Part shown: positions 14,258-27,300 of the stretch, piece by piece
Position numbering within the stretch: position 1 is the stretch's first letter
Layout: each line of letters opens with the position of its first letter
Origin: Opisthocomus hoazin
Lineage: Eukaryota; Chordata; Aves; Opisthocomiformes; Opisthocomidae
Assembly (NCBI RefSeq): GCF_030867145.1
Contig: NC_134418.1
Coordinates: forward strand, 2,352,802 to 2,416,801
DNA: 64,000 nucleotides
Direction of reading: 5' to 3'
Position numbers and translations under genes: made by a program
The notes under the pieces: model-generated
Database searches by the model: none
Seen by the model: the letters and a program-made list of their open reading frames with translations, nothing else
What the model was told of the DNA's origin: nothing

Positions 14258-14317
14258 CATTTCTTTTTAAGATTTAAGCCATTTCTTTTTAAGATTTAAG
14301 CCATTTCTTTTTAAGAT
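14258..14317. repeat. 22-base tandem repeat, 2.7 copies
   Basis: The unit catttctttttaagatttaa plus two bases is repeated exactly at 14258-14279 and 14280-14301, with a partial third copy to 14317. It abuts a CR1 3' end. Confidence 0.95.
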
Positions 14318-14517
14318 GAGGGTGATCAGACACTGGACCAGGTTGCTTGGCGAAGCTGTGGTTGTCCCACCACTGAAAGCGTTCAAGGTCAGGTTGGAGG
14401 GGGCTGCAAGCAACCTCATCTAGTGAAGGATGTCCCTGGGTGGGGGACTTGGGCAGGGCATTGGACTGGAGGGTTTTTGAAGGTCCCTTCCAACCCAAAC
14501 CATTCTGTGATTCTGTA
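14318..14517 (+). mobile_element. CR1 LINE, diverged 3' end
   Basis: The recognisable CR1 3' sequence ends in 'aaccattctgtgattctgta', immediately after the 22-base tandem repeat. It is shortened and diverged. Confidence 0.85.
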
Positions 14518-17500
14518 CCTCGTTAGGGACTGCAAGGCAACTGCTGCCCCAACTTCAGACACCCCGGTTAGGTGCCTGAGGTCTGGGGGAGCAATGCTGG
14601 GGCCGAGTTCCTCAGATCATTTTACCTCATGAAACAGATTTCTCAGTTCAATCCTGATTTGCTCTTTTGAGATCGGAAACAGCAGTTAAGCCCAGATTCT
14701 GTTTATCCCTCAATCTGATTTTGACAGAATGAGCTAATAAACCCTCCTGCTTTCTCCGACAGTAATTATGGCAGATCGCTAGTGCTACAGCAGACAGCGA
14801 GGAGAAAAATCTTCTACCAGCTTTCCTCAAAGTCACGTTGACCTACACCAGTTCTATTCCATCCATCCAACGCACGGCACGTAGCGCAGCCTCCCCATTC
14901 ATACATTTATCTCCATCTTCCCCGAGCAGCGCTGGCTCTTCGGCGCCTGTGCTCTAGTCATGAGCGCTAACTCGTTCTTATCATCGCTCTCCTAACACCT
15001 GGTTTCATGTCCTGCATCCTCAGCTGGAACTCCTTCACTCGCACTCATACGTACACATTCCAGCTCTTCTTTTAACAGAGCACTCCCACTGTCCTTGCAC
15101 TAACTGAATCACCTCCCTAATCAGTCTCCTCGCGTACGAGCACTTTCTTTCTCCTTGCTGCCCACCCTCTGCCCACTGACACAATTTACCTTCACTTACT
15201 TGCTTTTTCCCTCACTTTTTTTAAACCAAGACTAGATGTAGAGATTACCTGAATCTCGATCACTAAACCACATAAATTTTTTCAATCACAAAGTGGAGCT
15301 GGCTCCGTCGCGTTTGTGTTCTTGAGATACCCAATACTGAAATACGCATATGCTAAAACAGCTGAGATTTTCCAAGACAGCTAAAGAATCCTGTTCAGCA
15401 GCTCCCAATAACTGCGAGTTTCCAACTACCACAGTGCATCCAAACCCGACAGCCTGAAAACTCCGTTAGATCTTCAGAAAAACACTTGAAAAACAGTTTA
15501 GTATTTCACTGGCGTGCCAAGAGGTCGGCTAAAAAGTGCGGTAGCTGCGGATACCACAACCGTTGGTAGATCACTTTATCCTCTCAGGCTGCCTGGGACC
15601 ATCAGTTGTGGTAAGGGACAGAGATTCTTAATTAACAGGTTGTAATAATCACAGTACTGTATATCAGCTTTCGTTAAACACTTCCACCGAGGTCACATCC
15701 AGAGTCCTCTGCCGCCTGGGTGCTTTTTGTGCCGTTTCGCATAGAACGAATCCCTACGTCAAAAGCTTCGCAATTAACATGTCATTGGCACCAGCCAGGG
15801 CCTGATTTTTAAATATTCCTTTTTACAAGGTATTTGCAGTCGCGAGGGACACCTGGATTTCATATTCTCCTCTGGAATTAGCACATCAGTCAGCTGTATT
15901 TTAATACATTCTGTTTCACCTTTAAGAGCCCTTGGGCTTTACAGAGGTTTGGGGAAAGCTGAACCAGGCAGGGCTGGCCAGGCCCGGCTCTCTCTGATAA
16001 TCTTCCCCAGCGATGACCTTTTTCGAAATTCCTCTCCTATTTTCATTTCAAGTGACATTTTATTGGAAAGGATTTTATCACATTACATCTCAGACTGAGT
16101 AAGTCCCTGGATATTGTTAGAGAATTAATAAAGAACGTGAACAGCTTCCTGTATGATGTGTAAGCGATAAACATTCAGAAAACCCTTCCTCCTCCCCTCT
16201 CTGCCTGTGAATTGCTCTTCTAAAAATAAAAGGAATGACAGAATTTCTGTATTGTATGACAAGAGGAGCCCTTCAGTCACTCGCAGCAGAGAAAAGCAAA
16301 TGGCAAGCTTTCTCACAGATGACATTTGGAACTGTTATTACTGCTACAACGTAGGGGCTAAATTCTGCTCTCCCGTGTATCGCTGTAATTAGGGGAAAAT
16401 GGCACTGAAACCGAGCAGGCTATTCCTCGTGCTTCCCAAGGAAAGTAAGCACGGAATCTCTGCTCCTCGCAGTGGTATTTATTTAATTTTTTTGTTGCTG
16501 TCTCTTCTCTTCCTCACCCAGTCACACCCCCAATACACTTTATTTTCTTAAGCCTCACTCGCAAATGATTTGGTGCTGGTAACTGGGGACGTGCAGAAAC
16601 AAGGACTGGGATAGGCTGAGGCCAGCAAATTTAGTTGCATTTGTAATAGGAGATGGTTCAGATATAAAGCTGCATTTCCCCATCAGCATTTTAATTATTT
16701 TAAGGAATGTTCGCCTTGACGTACTTTAGCGCTCTGATTTATCTAGTGCTGAAAAATAACACCCAATTCACTGCAGAATCACCGCAGACAAAAATGAGCA
16801 TCACTGCCTTTTGGGAGATGTTACGTTGGATACATGGCAAATCACTGCTGTGAGGAGAATAAATAACTCGGGAGACAGAAAATGCTACGGAGGTGCCTTT
16901 ATTTTGCAGTTTACTTCAGCTTCCCTCTGCTTAGTAGAGAATGAAAACTGGTGCAGTCATTTATCGTCTTATATGCAGAGAGGTGGACGGTCTGGAGCTA
17001 TATTCATGTGGACAGCTGGATAGATTGCTTACACCAACACCAGCAAAGCCTAATTGCTTTTGAGAAGGAGCTCAATAACTTTCTGAAAGATTAAATGGTG
17101 CTCTGTCTGTGCAACGCGGATGGCGGAGCTGCAGTCAATGACCCCGGAGACTCCTCGCGCTCCTCCGTACCTCTCGAGCCGTGGGGGAAGGACTGTCAGC
17201 ACCGTGCCAGATCAATGATCTGCGTCTTCTGCTGCTCCGGCTTCGACCGTCACCCGCGCTTGGTGCTTTAGAGGAAATAAAAGTACATGAAATACAGCTG
17301 GACGTTCGTGATTTCAGGGGGAAATTCCTTTATGGCTCTCGCTGGCAACCAGCTGGAACACGAAATGTCATTACAGCTAGTGTTTGTGCTGAATGTCTGA
17401 GGGAGAGCGCTGTGGCTGTGTCAAGGGAAACACAGAGCTCCTCTTCATGGAACCCAAAGGGAAGCAGGGAACGATCAGGGGGAGCCCACTGACATCCGGG

Positions 17501-17521
17501 CCTAAACCACTCCTTTCAGGC

Positions 17522-17651
17522 TTTAACCTCGACCTGTCTGCCTGCCCAGGCAGCAGAGTATCTCCCCCAAACCGGAGGCCTGTCCTTTTAATCTCAACCT
17601 GTCTGCCTGCCCAGGCAGCGGAGTATCTCCCTCAGACTGGGGGCCTGTCCT
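17522..17651. repeat. tandem duplication, 65 bases x 2
   Basis: Two adjacent 65-base units (17522-17586 and 17587-17651) are similar along their whole length with a handful of substitutions. Each contains the inverted word CTGCCTGCCCAGGCAG. The pair lies about 0.5 kb upstream of the CpG island. Confidence 0.9.
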
Positions 17652-18245
17652 TTCCACATCCAACCGGGCAGACAGTCCCTGACAGACCGCCGCAGCCAGA
17701 CACCTCTCCGAGCGGAGAGCTTCGAGGCAGCTGAACGCATTTCCCACCAAGGAAATCCCATCTCACTCTGTGGTAACACCTACACCGCCTCAAAATGTCC
17801 ACTGTTTTTAACGTACGCTCATCACCGAGCCCCGAAGCTTGCCATCGTCAGGTATCGCCTCTCTGCAAGCGCACTGGCACAGGAAACCAGGGGAAACGGC
17901 TCCCTGTCAGGTGAAAAGCAGGTAGCCACCATAATCCCTTGAAAAAACACCTTACTCGCGTTAATTTCCCCTCAGCGTGCGCCTGCTTCCAGCTCGCCAC
18001 GACTGAGGGGAAGACTCTGCGTCCCGTTTTGCCTGTGGAGAGGAGACACAGCTCCCCGCCCCGCTCCCATCCGGGCACTCGCCGCCGCTCTGCCCGCCAA
18101 AACCCCGGCGCGCGCCCCCCTCAGCGCCCGCCCCGCCCTCCAACGGCCGCTCGGCGGCGCGCGAAGGAGGCGGCGCCCGCGCGCGCGCCGAGGGGGCGGA
18201 GCGGCAGCGAGACCCTAGCGACGAGGCGGGGTCGACAGGGCGGCG

Positions 18246-18256
18246 GCGCATGCGCA
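18246..18256. promoter_or_regulatory. NRF1 binding site
   Basis: The bases GCGCATGCGCA match the NRF1 palindrome (YGCGCAYGCGCR core) and lie 70 bases upstream of the ATG inside the CpG island. NRF1 sites at this distance are common in TATA-less promoters. The match is seen directly; occupancy is inferred. Confidence 0.7.
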
Positions 18257-18325
18257 GTGGCGTCGGGGCGGGCTCCCGCCGGCCCGGGGCGGGCGGCGTG
18301 AGGGGAAGGGGGGCGGGCGGCCGCC

Positions 18326-18367
18326 ATGGAGCCGGGAGAGGAGGAAGAGGAGGACGAGGAGGTTCCT
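18326..18367 (+). CDS. ALMS1: ALMS1 coding exon 1
   Basis: The ATG lies in GCCGCCATGG, an optimal Kozak context. It opens 14 codons reading [14 protein letters not shown] and then meets the donor GTGAGT at 18368 in phase 0. Human ALMS1 also begins with MEP followed by a polyglutamate run, which supports both the start codon and the exon. The bird version is much shorter: the human protein has a longer Glu/Ala run and an acidic stretch before the proline-rich block encoded here by exon 2. Either those residues are missing in this species or a small GC-rich exon in intron 1 has been overlooked. Phase 0 at both ends of the junction shows that direct splicing to exon 2 is consistent. Confidence 0.8.
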
Positions 18368-21300
18368 GTGAGTCCGGGGGCTGCGGAGGCGGGCGGGCGG
18401 TCTGTGGGGACAACGCGGCGGGGAGGCGGTGGCTGCTCCGAGCAGCCCCGCAGCCCGTCCCGGGCTTTGGGGAGGGGGGTGCGACAGGCCGGCTCACTCG
18501 TCTTTCTCCTGCTCTGCGTGGAATCTGGGAAAGTGGTCTGATCTCGCCTTCTGCCCAGGAAAAAGGGTGATGGAGCCCTGGCCCAGGCTGCCCAGGGAGG
18601 CTGTGGAGTCTCCTTCTCTGGAGATATTCCAGCCCCGCCTGGCCGCGGTGCTGTGCAGCCTGCTGTGGGTGACCCTGCTTGGGCAGGGGGTTGGGCTGGG
18701 GGACCCACAGAGGGCCCTGCCAACCCCGAACATTCTGTGATTCTGTGAAAAGGGAGGGTGCAGCTGACCTGAGGCCCCCTCCCCGCCCCTCTTCTCCTGC
18801 CCTGGAGTAAAGGGGGGCTGTAACTGCTGTGCTTGCTGCTCCGCTCCCGGGGGGGTGGGGTGTGTGTAACTGGGCGGTTTGCTTTGTGCCTTACCCCGCA
18901 GAGGGGTGGGTGCGGTTGGGTCGGTGGCGAACCCTCCGGAGAAGTCAGAGCCGGTGGGGCTGGAGGGGCCCCGTGGAGCCATCGCACACGGTCACAGAAT
19001 CACGGAATGGTTGAGGTTGGAAGGGACCTCTGGGGGTCACCCAGCCCAACCCCCTGCCCAAGCAGGGTCACCCAGAGCAGGCTGCACAGCACCGCGGCCA
19101 GGCGGGGCTGGAATATCTCCAGAGAAGGAGACTCCACAGCCTCCCTGGGCAGCCTGGGCCAGGGCTCCGTCACCCTCAGAGGGAAGAACCGTGCCCTCAG
19201 AGGGCTCGTACACGGCTCTGAGCGCTTTGCTGTGTTTGTGTCAGTGCTGGAGATGGGGAAGAGGAAATTTCTGGAGATAACGGGTGGCCCACCACATCCC
19301 GCAACCCCCAAGTTCTGGGATCGGCATCTTCCAGAATTTGCCCCTTGTGAGGGCGTTGGGAAGCTTCCTTCCTCTGGTGTTGCGCTGCTCTGGTACCTGG
19401 GCTTATCTGTCCTGCTGTTCTCATGGTGATTCCCAGAAGGGTAAAGGTCTTGCAGCACCTGCACAAGTTCTGACTTCTGCAAACTGTTGGGAGGCATCTT
19501 TGTGCAGGCTGCTTGAGCGACTGGTGTCAGACACTTGGGTCCGGAGATGTTTGTGGACGCCACATCCACAGTTCTGTATCAGGAAAGGTACAAGAGCGTC
19601 AACCCAAAGTGAAAAGTTACGAGATGGTGATCACTCCAGAGCTTCTTCCCAGAGCTCTGAAGGAATTCAGAGGCGCAAGAGCCAAATGGCAGCCAGTGGT
19701 AGGTGTCATATCCATTTTTACAAACGTTCCCTGGGAAGAACCACGGATTGGTACGGGTTTCAATCTTATCAGGAAAAATAATAGAAATTAAAACAAATAA
19801 TGGCAATAACCAAGTATCATATGCTAAAGGCAAGTCTAGCATCGACAAATGTGAATATAGGAACTCAGATAGCGTAGTCTTAATTCAGTTTCCAAAAGCC
19901 CTCTGCTGAAGGACCTTCACCTGCATGGTTGCAGGAAGGCTGATTTGCCACAGAATAGAAGGGATGGTTCTTGCACTACTATGTATTCTTCTATATATTT
20001 AAGTAGGAATGTAATTCATTTGAATGCTGATTTACAGACTCATTTCACAGTTAACTTTATGATGCCAAGTTGTATGTAATGTTAGAGAGCAGTGAGACTT
20101 TTTTTACCTTCCTGGTATTCATCACAGGTCAGTTAATTTACTCCTTTCTAAATGTCAAGTTTTGTTTTATGGTGGCCATCCCTTCCTTCTCTGTATTTGT
20201 TTTGCACTGTGGTTTAATTGCTGCTCTGACAACCAGAGCTCAGCTCTGGGAATACCAGATGGAGCTGAGCCAAGCTTGTTGCTAGTGTAGGGCTGCCCTT
20301 CTGGGCAAGGGGATGCAGGTGCAGGCCAGGCAGATCTTCTGTCTGTCATGGTGTGGCTGCTCTTACACCTTTATTTTATGTTTCTATTCTCAGAGACTAC
20401 TTCAGCTATAATTTCAATTGACAAAGGGAGAATAACACTCAAAACCTGTGTTTGTAACTTGTAACATGCAAAGCTGTAGTTTCATGAGTGCCGTATAAAT
20501 CAGCAAGCCTCAGCTCACCTGGCAAAAGAAGGCATCTGTGCTGCTCTGCCCTGGTTCCTTGTTGTTGCCTCTGTGCTATTTTGTCACGTATTCCAACAGA
20601 CAGCAAACGAGCGCAGCTAGGCAGTGAACTGTTAACTGCCATTAAAATTGGCTTAAGCAACATCTTCTCAACTCTTCTCTCAAGTTTTTGCTTAGTGAGG
20701 AGAGACTGGGACTGTATCTTCCACCCAAAGTGCCAGTTTATGATAATTTAAAGGCATTACGGAGTTTTGGCATCAGACTGTAAGAGCGAGAAGAAATTCT
20801 GTAACCAACATAGTGATACTTCTTGCTACTTACGCTATTTTTTGTTTTATCAGTGAAAACACTTTGTCTGTTTCCTCTTTTAGTTTATTTTTGATTATGA
20901 GGATGATTTAAGCACGGTCCTTGAAAGTTTTTGATTCTATGTTTAGCTAAGCATAGCTATTACAAATAGGACCCAGTGGGATCAAGTCTTTGGTTCTCTT
21001 TCTTAAATGCTGCAAATTGATAGCTGCATTCTAAAAAGTCCATCATTAACAGGAATTTTTCTTTCTCCTTTTTTTTAAGCTAAGTAGAAATATCAAACTA
21101 TGATACTTCTGACAGAAGTATCTTTTATTTCAATGGTAATTTAGTGTGGAAGAGATAAAGGAATGAGCATTTTCTTAAAACTCAGAGGACAGTATAATAC
21201 AAATCACAGCTCTTGTAAGATAATGATCTAAAAAAACCCCAAACCAACCCATTTAAAATCAAGGGATACCCAGTGCTTTTTGAGTGGTGCAAAGCTGAGA

Positions 21301-24300
21301 ATATAAAGAATTGGTTGACCTTCAGCATTCAGGAATGCTGTTAAATGTTCATATTAGAGTTATGATTTGGGCAGCAAGAGGTTAAGGGATTTTTGCACAG
21401 GAATGAAAATAAGATGTCTTGGCTACCTTGTGTGAAATGAGCTGTTTTGAAATATCAGGTAGATGCTTAAACTTTTATTTGGAATAAGTAGAGAAGAGGT
21501 TGATGGTTGGAGGAAAGTTGATAGTTTTGGTTATTGGCTGTTACACTGCCGAAGTGGCTGTAGCAGTGTTAACATATTGGGAATTTAGTATGTTCTTATA
21601 AATGGCAATTAGGCTCTCATCTAGTCTCTCTTTCCCACAAGAGGCTGGACCAGGTGATCTTTCAAGGTCCCTTCCAACTGAGCTGTTCTATGATTCTATG
21701 AAACCCAAAATAATTAGTTCTGCATTAATAGAAAGAGGAATCCAGTTGCAGTTCCAATAAAATGGGATAAACCCACAGCTTCATTTCGATCTTCCATCTT
21801 AGTCCGTGTGCCTAGCAGAAGAACTGATGGCTGAGAGGTCCTGCCTGGGGTGGTGGAGGCGCAAGGAAGTGACTGCTTAGGTAAACTGGACAGACGCTAT
21901 GTCCAGCTCTGTGGACCTGTGTATCTGAGGGGAGTGGTGGAGATTGCTGGTGTCACAAAAACCCCTCTCTGTCATCTTTAAAAGGTTGTGGTGACTGGGA
22001 GATATTTGTGATAACTGCAGAAAGGTTGATGTGATGTTCTTTTTCGAGAAGGGCAGGAAAGAGGACCTGAAGAGCTACTAGCCAGTTAGTCTAGTCAGCT
22101 GTTCAAATCTAACTGGTGGTGCTCCTCCAGCCTCAGTCCTTGGGCTGCTGCTGTGTGATGCCATTGCTGGTGACACAGCTGGATGGGGTGAATGCACTCG
22201 CATCGGGTTTGTGGGTGACAGCAAGTTGGAGGGAGTGGGTGATATGCTGGAGGACAGGGCTGCCGTTCAGAGGCACCTTGGCAAGCTGCATTCATGGCCC
22301 GAGAGGAATCTCATGAGCTTTAACTATGAAAAATATGAGTCTTTCTCACTGAGAAAGAAAATCCCTGTACATTGCTACGGACTGGTGTCCCTTCAGAGAA
22401 GAGCCTGAGGACCCGGTGGACAGCAAGTTGAATGTGAGTTGATGTCTCACTCTTTGCAGCAATGAAGGCTGGCAATGCACTGGGCTGCGTTAATAAGAGC
22501 ACAACTGGCAGCTGGAGGGAACTGAATATTCTCTGTTCTTGGCCACAGCTGGATCCTGTCTCCTGGTCTGGGCTGCCAGGACAAGAGAGAGGTCAGCAAA
22601 GCGGCCCGTGTCTGGTGGAGGCCACCGAGACAGTTATGGAGCTGGAGCACGTCATGCAGGAGGGGAGGCTGTGGAGGCTGAGTGGGTTTGGCCTGAGGAG
22701 GAGGAGGCTGAAGGTGAGGATCTGGCAGTGGTGCTTCCCTGCCAGAAGGAGGGTTTGGAGAAGGCAGAGGAAGACTCTTCTTGGAAGTGCGCAGTGACAG
22801 GACAAGCAGCAGCAGTGATGTGTTACAGCAAGGAGAAATTTTGCCTGGAGACAAGGAAATCATTTTTTCACAAGGAGGGTGATGAAGTGGCAGACCAGGA
22901 CCCCACAGAGGTGGTGGACTCTCCATCCTTGGCAGTAGGACGTGATTTTTGGGACATGGCTTAGCAGGCATGATGGTGTTGGGTTGACGGTTGGACTTGA
23001 TGACCTTAGAGGTCTTTTCCAACCTTAACGATTCTATGATTGTAAGTGGAGACGATGAGGCCCGAGCAACCTGGTTGAACCTTGAAGTTTAGCCCTGCTT
23101 CGGGCAGGAGGTTGGACTAGGTGACCTCTAGAGGCCCTTCCAACGTAAGTTACACTGTGATTACATGAATAAGACGTGCTTCAGGCATTGAGGTGCGTTA
23201 CCGTAATCGGCTTTCAGATCGCCTGACAGCGCTGACGGCTGAGGTGTGACTGAAGAGCGTGCTGTCAGCCTTGGAAGCCTCGCTTTCCTAGGAAACTGGG
23301 CAAAAATAGGCAGACTTGTTGCAGATCAGCAGTGAGTAATTTTCACATTGTCCTTTTAGGATACTCCATAAAGCTATTGATGTTACAAACCTGACAGTGG
23401 AAACTACTGTTTTTAAGAGATTGAAAATGATATGCTAACAATCTCTGCAATGTCAGCGTCGATTGTGTCCATATAGGGGTTACCTTTCTGGAACGCTTTC
23501 AGCACAGCCCTGACAGTTTACTGTGTCGTGAATCTTCCCTTGTACGTGAGATCTGCTGCGCTGGTTCTGATCTCTGGTGGCCATTCGAGAGAGCCAAACG
23601 TTTGTTGCACAAAAGTAGTAAAACTATTCAGAATTTACACAGTGCCTGATGTGCTGGTTGGTGGTGCCTTCGTGCCGGGAGGGAATGGGGTGGGTCTGAA
23701 AAGTAGCGCTAGCACACCAGTCCTTGCTGAAGAAACAAGGTACTGCTTAAATAATTTGTGTTTCTCATACCTGACAGCACCAAATCATTGTTACATTTTT
23801 TGGAATATTTTTTTGAAATCTTACTGATATGTTCATAGATGAACTTCTGGTACTGAACCATTTGCAGACAACGGGAATTTTATTACCGATTTCAGTAGCT
23901 GGACTTAAATGCTGACAATTTTCATACAACTTGTGGTACTGGGCTTCTGGCCAAAAAATCCTCCGATGTGAAAACTTATTCTGCATTTGAATGAGACTTT
24001 TTTACTTTGTGTTGTGACTCACAGAGTAAGGTTGATATGGACTGTAAAGCCACGATAAATTAAATTGTTGCATTATTGTGAAACGCAGTCGCATTTATCT
24101 AGCATTAAGGAAATTCCGAGTTTGCATGTAGCCTTTGAAGTGCTTTTGTGCAATGTTTTCCTTGACTGTTTATTACAAGCTGATATTGCTCTGTGAAAGG
24201 GGCAGGTAGGTCTAAGACAGTGTTCTGGCACAATTGTTTCTTTAATTTTTTTGGCCACAATGGTCAATTCCATGTTTTAACAGGTAAATATATGGCCATT

Positions 24301-27300
24301 GGGCCCTGTTCCTTTGTTCCTTCCCCGCAGCTGGGAAGACCTTGCCCCGCAGCAGCGGGTTGCTGACTCCAAGTGGCATGAGGCTTGCACTGCACTGTCC
24401 TTACAGGTGGTGGGAGGGAGCTCACACCTCTGCTTGCTTTTTCAGTTGTGCAGCTGTGAAGAAACCTCCAGCGAAGGGATTTCCATGATACATCCTTTGG
24501 GTCCAGTTTAGTCGGCAAATGTGCCTGGGGGTTGTAGGATGGAGACTTCTCTACGCCTGTATTCAAAACTAATTTTGTACACAGTCAGTCAAATTCATGC
24601 TTGTCTGAAATGTGAGATGTTGTTTATTTAATTGATTAATTGTGGTTTTTATACTGTATGCTTGTTTATCGACTAGGAGGAGGTGATAAGAGCACAGAAA
24701 TGCAAGAATTTATACCAAACTACTTAAAACCACTTGAAATAAATTGTTAAGAAAATACCCAGGGTGACTGTTAAGGACAACCGATTTCAAACCCATTTAA
24801 TTATCATGGAGAGGGTAAGGGAGTATCGTGGAGTAGCTAAAGTGGTGGCAGTGTGTGGTTGTGTTGTGACCTCGGAAGAGCTCTTGATCTTGGGACAAAC
24901 TAAGAAATTATGCAGCAAGTTTGGAAGGCACTTCAGGTACAGTTTTTGATGGTTTTTCCTGTTAAGTATTTTCATTGATGGGTCGCATGATTAGTGGATG
25001 GTGAGACCTAGAAAATAAGTAGGTAAAGCTATGCTGGGAAAAGAGGTGAATGCTTTGGAAAATGGTATCAGAATCGGGCATGTTCTTGACAGAAGGGGGA
25101 AAATAAGTCCCAGGTAGCAAAATGAAATCCAGCAAAGGCGAGTTCAGAGTGGGGTCTAGCTCTGGCACTGTTATGTGATTACTTTAATTAGGTGTAAATG
25201 CTCACTGGTGTTGGAAGAGTTGGTTCTGAACTCCGCTGCCTGTTTTTGCGGGGTTGGTGATTTTGGAGCTGCATATTCAGAGGAATGGAACCCCTCTGCT
25301 GTGAGGAAGGGCTGAGAGAGTTGGGGCTGCTCAGCCTGGAGAAGAAAAGGCTCCAGGGAGATCTTGTTGCAGTTTTTGAGTGCTTAAAAGGGGCTTATAA
25401 GAAAGATGGGGACAAACTTTTTAGCAGGGTCTGTTGTGATGGGACAAGGGGTAATATAGTTTTCAACTAAAGGACAGTAGATTCAGACTGGTTATAAGGC
25501 AGAAATGTGTTACAATGAGGGTTGGTGAAGAAGCCCTGGCACAGGTTGCCCAGAGAGGTGGTCGATGCCCCATCCCTGGAAACATTCCAGGCTAGGTTGG
25601 ACGAGGCTCTGAGCAACCTGATCCAGTTGAAGATGTCCCTGCTCATTGCAGGGGAGTTGGACTAGACGGCCTTGAAAGGTCCCTTCCAACCCAAACCGTT
25701 CTGTGATTCTATGTTCACACAGATAAGGACCCAGCAGACTTATACTGAATTAACCTAGCCATGTACCTCTGAGTTTTAGGAGGGAGAAATGAGATGAAGT
25801 GTGATGAATTTAGATGATCCAGAGAGGTACCTGCCAACCCTTATGATTCTGTGGATATTCAAACTTTCAGTGGTTCAAAATATTTCTTGATACGAAATGT
25901 AGCTTCAGTTACGAATGCCAAACAGGAGCTGCTGTTCCTCCCATTTAAGTTAATGGCACTGTGTTGTGTGGAGGTGGTTGTAGTTGTTCAGCTTTATTTT
26001 TGTCTTTTCCTCTCATTATGTATTTAGCAGCAAAAGCCGACTTTTGATGTATTCGATTTCAGGAAGAAAAACCTTGTTAAATTTTCCTCATTTGAGTTTA
26101 ATTATATGGAAGGCCTCAGAGATGATTATACTCATTGACTAAATCCTAATTTATTTCTTGCTTGCAACTGCTTTGTTATGTACCCTGTGCCCTGGTACAT
26201 ACAGTGCTAATATGAGGCAGGTCTCTTCCATTGTGCTGTTTCTTTAATATGGCTCTTTGGTATGAGGATTAAAAATGAAATAATGAAACAGAATGTGCTG
26301 TTGCCTGTTTGCTTCCTTCCAGCTGCAAACCCATGAGGTCCTAGTGGCTTGGCTGTCCTTGAAAAGGAGCTATTATTTCCTTTATTGTGTTTTGTTAATG
26401 CCATGTCAGGTTCCTTTAAAGAGCGGTGCTGAATGCGTACCACAGCCTTATGTACGCAAGCATGAGGAACTGCAGCTGATGAGTATGTGGGTCTTGCGCC
26501 CTGTCACCCTGAGCTGGGGCATCTGGTATGTGAAAACACAGATCAGGCTCGGGTGCTAGCAGGAGAATCCTACTCCTGTGGGGAGTATTTGACGTCAGGA
26601 AGTGATCGTCCTTCCTTAAGGTCCTCCTGTTACTTCACTGTCTCGAGCACGGTTGGCTTTTGATTCTCTTTGACTTCAGAGCATAACATCTGGATACATG
26701 TAGCTGTGGATATATGAAGTTGTGTAAAACTTGCATTTTTTGTTTTCTTTGAAGGAAGTTTTGGAGGAGCAAACTCCAAAGAAGTGTTGTTCTTTTTGAC
26801 TTTCACAACGTAGAGGCAAAGACAGCTGAAATTTTAGAGCATCAAAGAAGAGAAGCGCATTATGGTCAGATAATACTACTCGGGGAATCAGCTCTGCTGC
26901 TGATTTTTCATGTTGTTGTATGCTGAGTTCTCTGTGCCTAGTAAAAGGAGGGTAAATATTTATCATGCACATTCTAAAGCAGTGCTGTGAATCAGTGTTT
27001 GTGAAACATTTTTGGGTCTTTGCATGGAAGGCACTATGTAAAGTTCTCTTAGTAGTAGTAATACTACTTTGATGCCTTCCTGTGCTTCTGGGTGAGCATT
27101 TGAGCCTTTGGTAGCTTGGGGTATAATCGTACTCTGAATCTTCTAGAATATTGCTATTTGTAGTAATTGCATCATAACTCATTAGGATTTCTTCACCAGT
27201 TTCTTCTTCAGAAATCCACGTATGATACATCTCTGGCTCTGTTTTCCCCAAATAAGACTGGTCAAGCCTGTTCCAAATTCTAATGTGAAATGAATGGGGT

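Larger units (their letters stand above)
1..18049. other. intergenic region upstream of ALMS1
   Basis: Apart from the CR1 copies, the L2-like remnant and the small tandem repeats listed separately, this region is unique sequence of moderate AT content. No open frame outside repeats looks coding: those present are short, have arbitrary composition and lack splice sites with matching phase. No zinc-finger exon of a neighbouring EGR-type gene was found. Confidence 0.6.
18050..18480 (+). promoter_or_regulatory. ALMS1: CpG-island, TATA-less promoter of ALMS1
   Basis: This GC-dense block is full of CpG and contrasts with AT-rich flanks. It contains GC boxes (CCCCGCCC at 18131-18138, GGGGCGGAG at 18193-18201, GGGGCGGG at 18265-18272 and at 18286-18293) and an NRF1-type palindrome. 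No TATA box lies at a suitable distance from the start codon. This is the usual architecture of a housekeeping or ciliary gene promoter. The transcription start is not marked, but should lie between about 18150 and 18320. The island also covers exon 1 and the first 110 bases of intron 1. Confidence 0.85.

Noticed and set aside
18121..18987. Long antisense open frames (up to 288 codons) over the CpG island.
   Set aside because: The composition is Pro/Arg/Ala-rich as expected from reading GC-rich DNA. They run into CR1 sequence and lack similarity and splice logic. A divergent noncoding transcript is possible, but no protein is supported.
20884..20932. Possible exon after CTCTTTTAG reading [16 protein letters not shown].
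   Set aside because: There is no donor before the in-frame stop and no match to the human N-terminal acidic segment.
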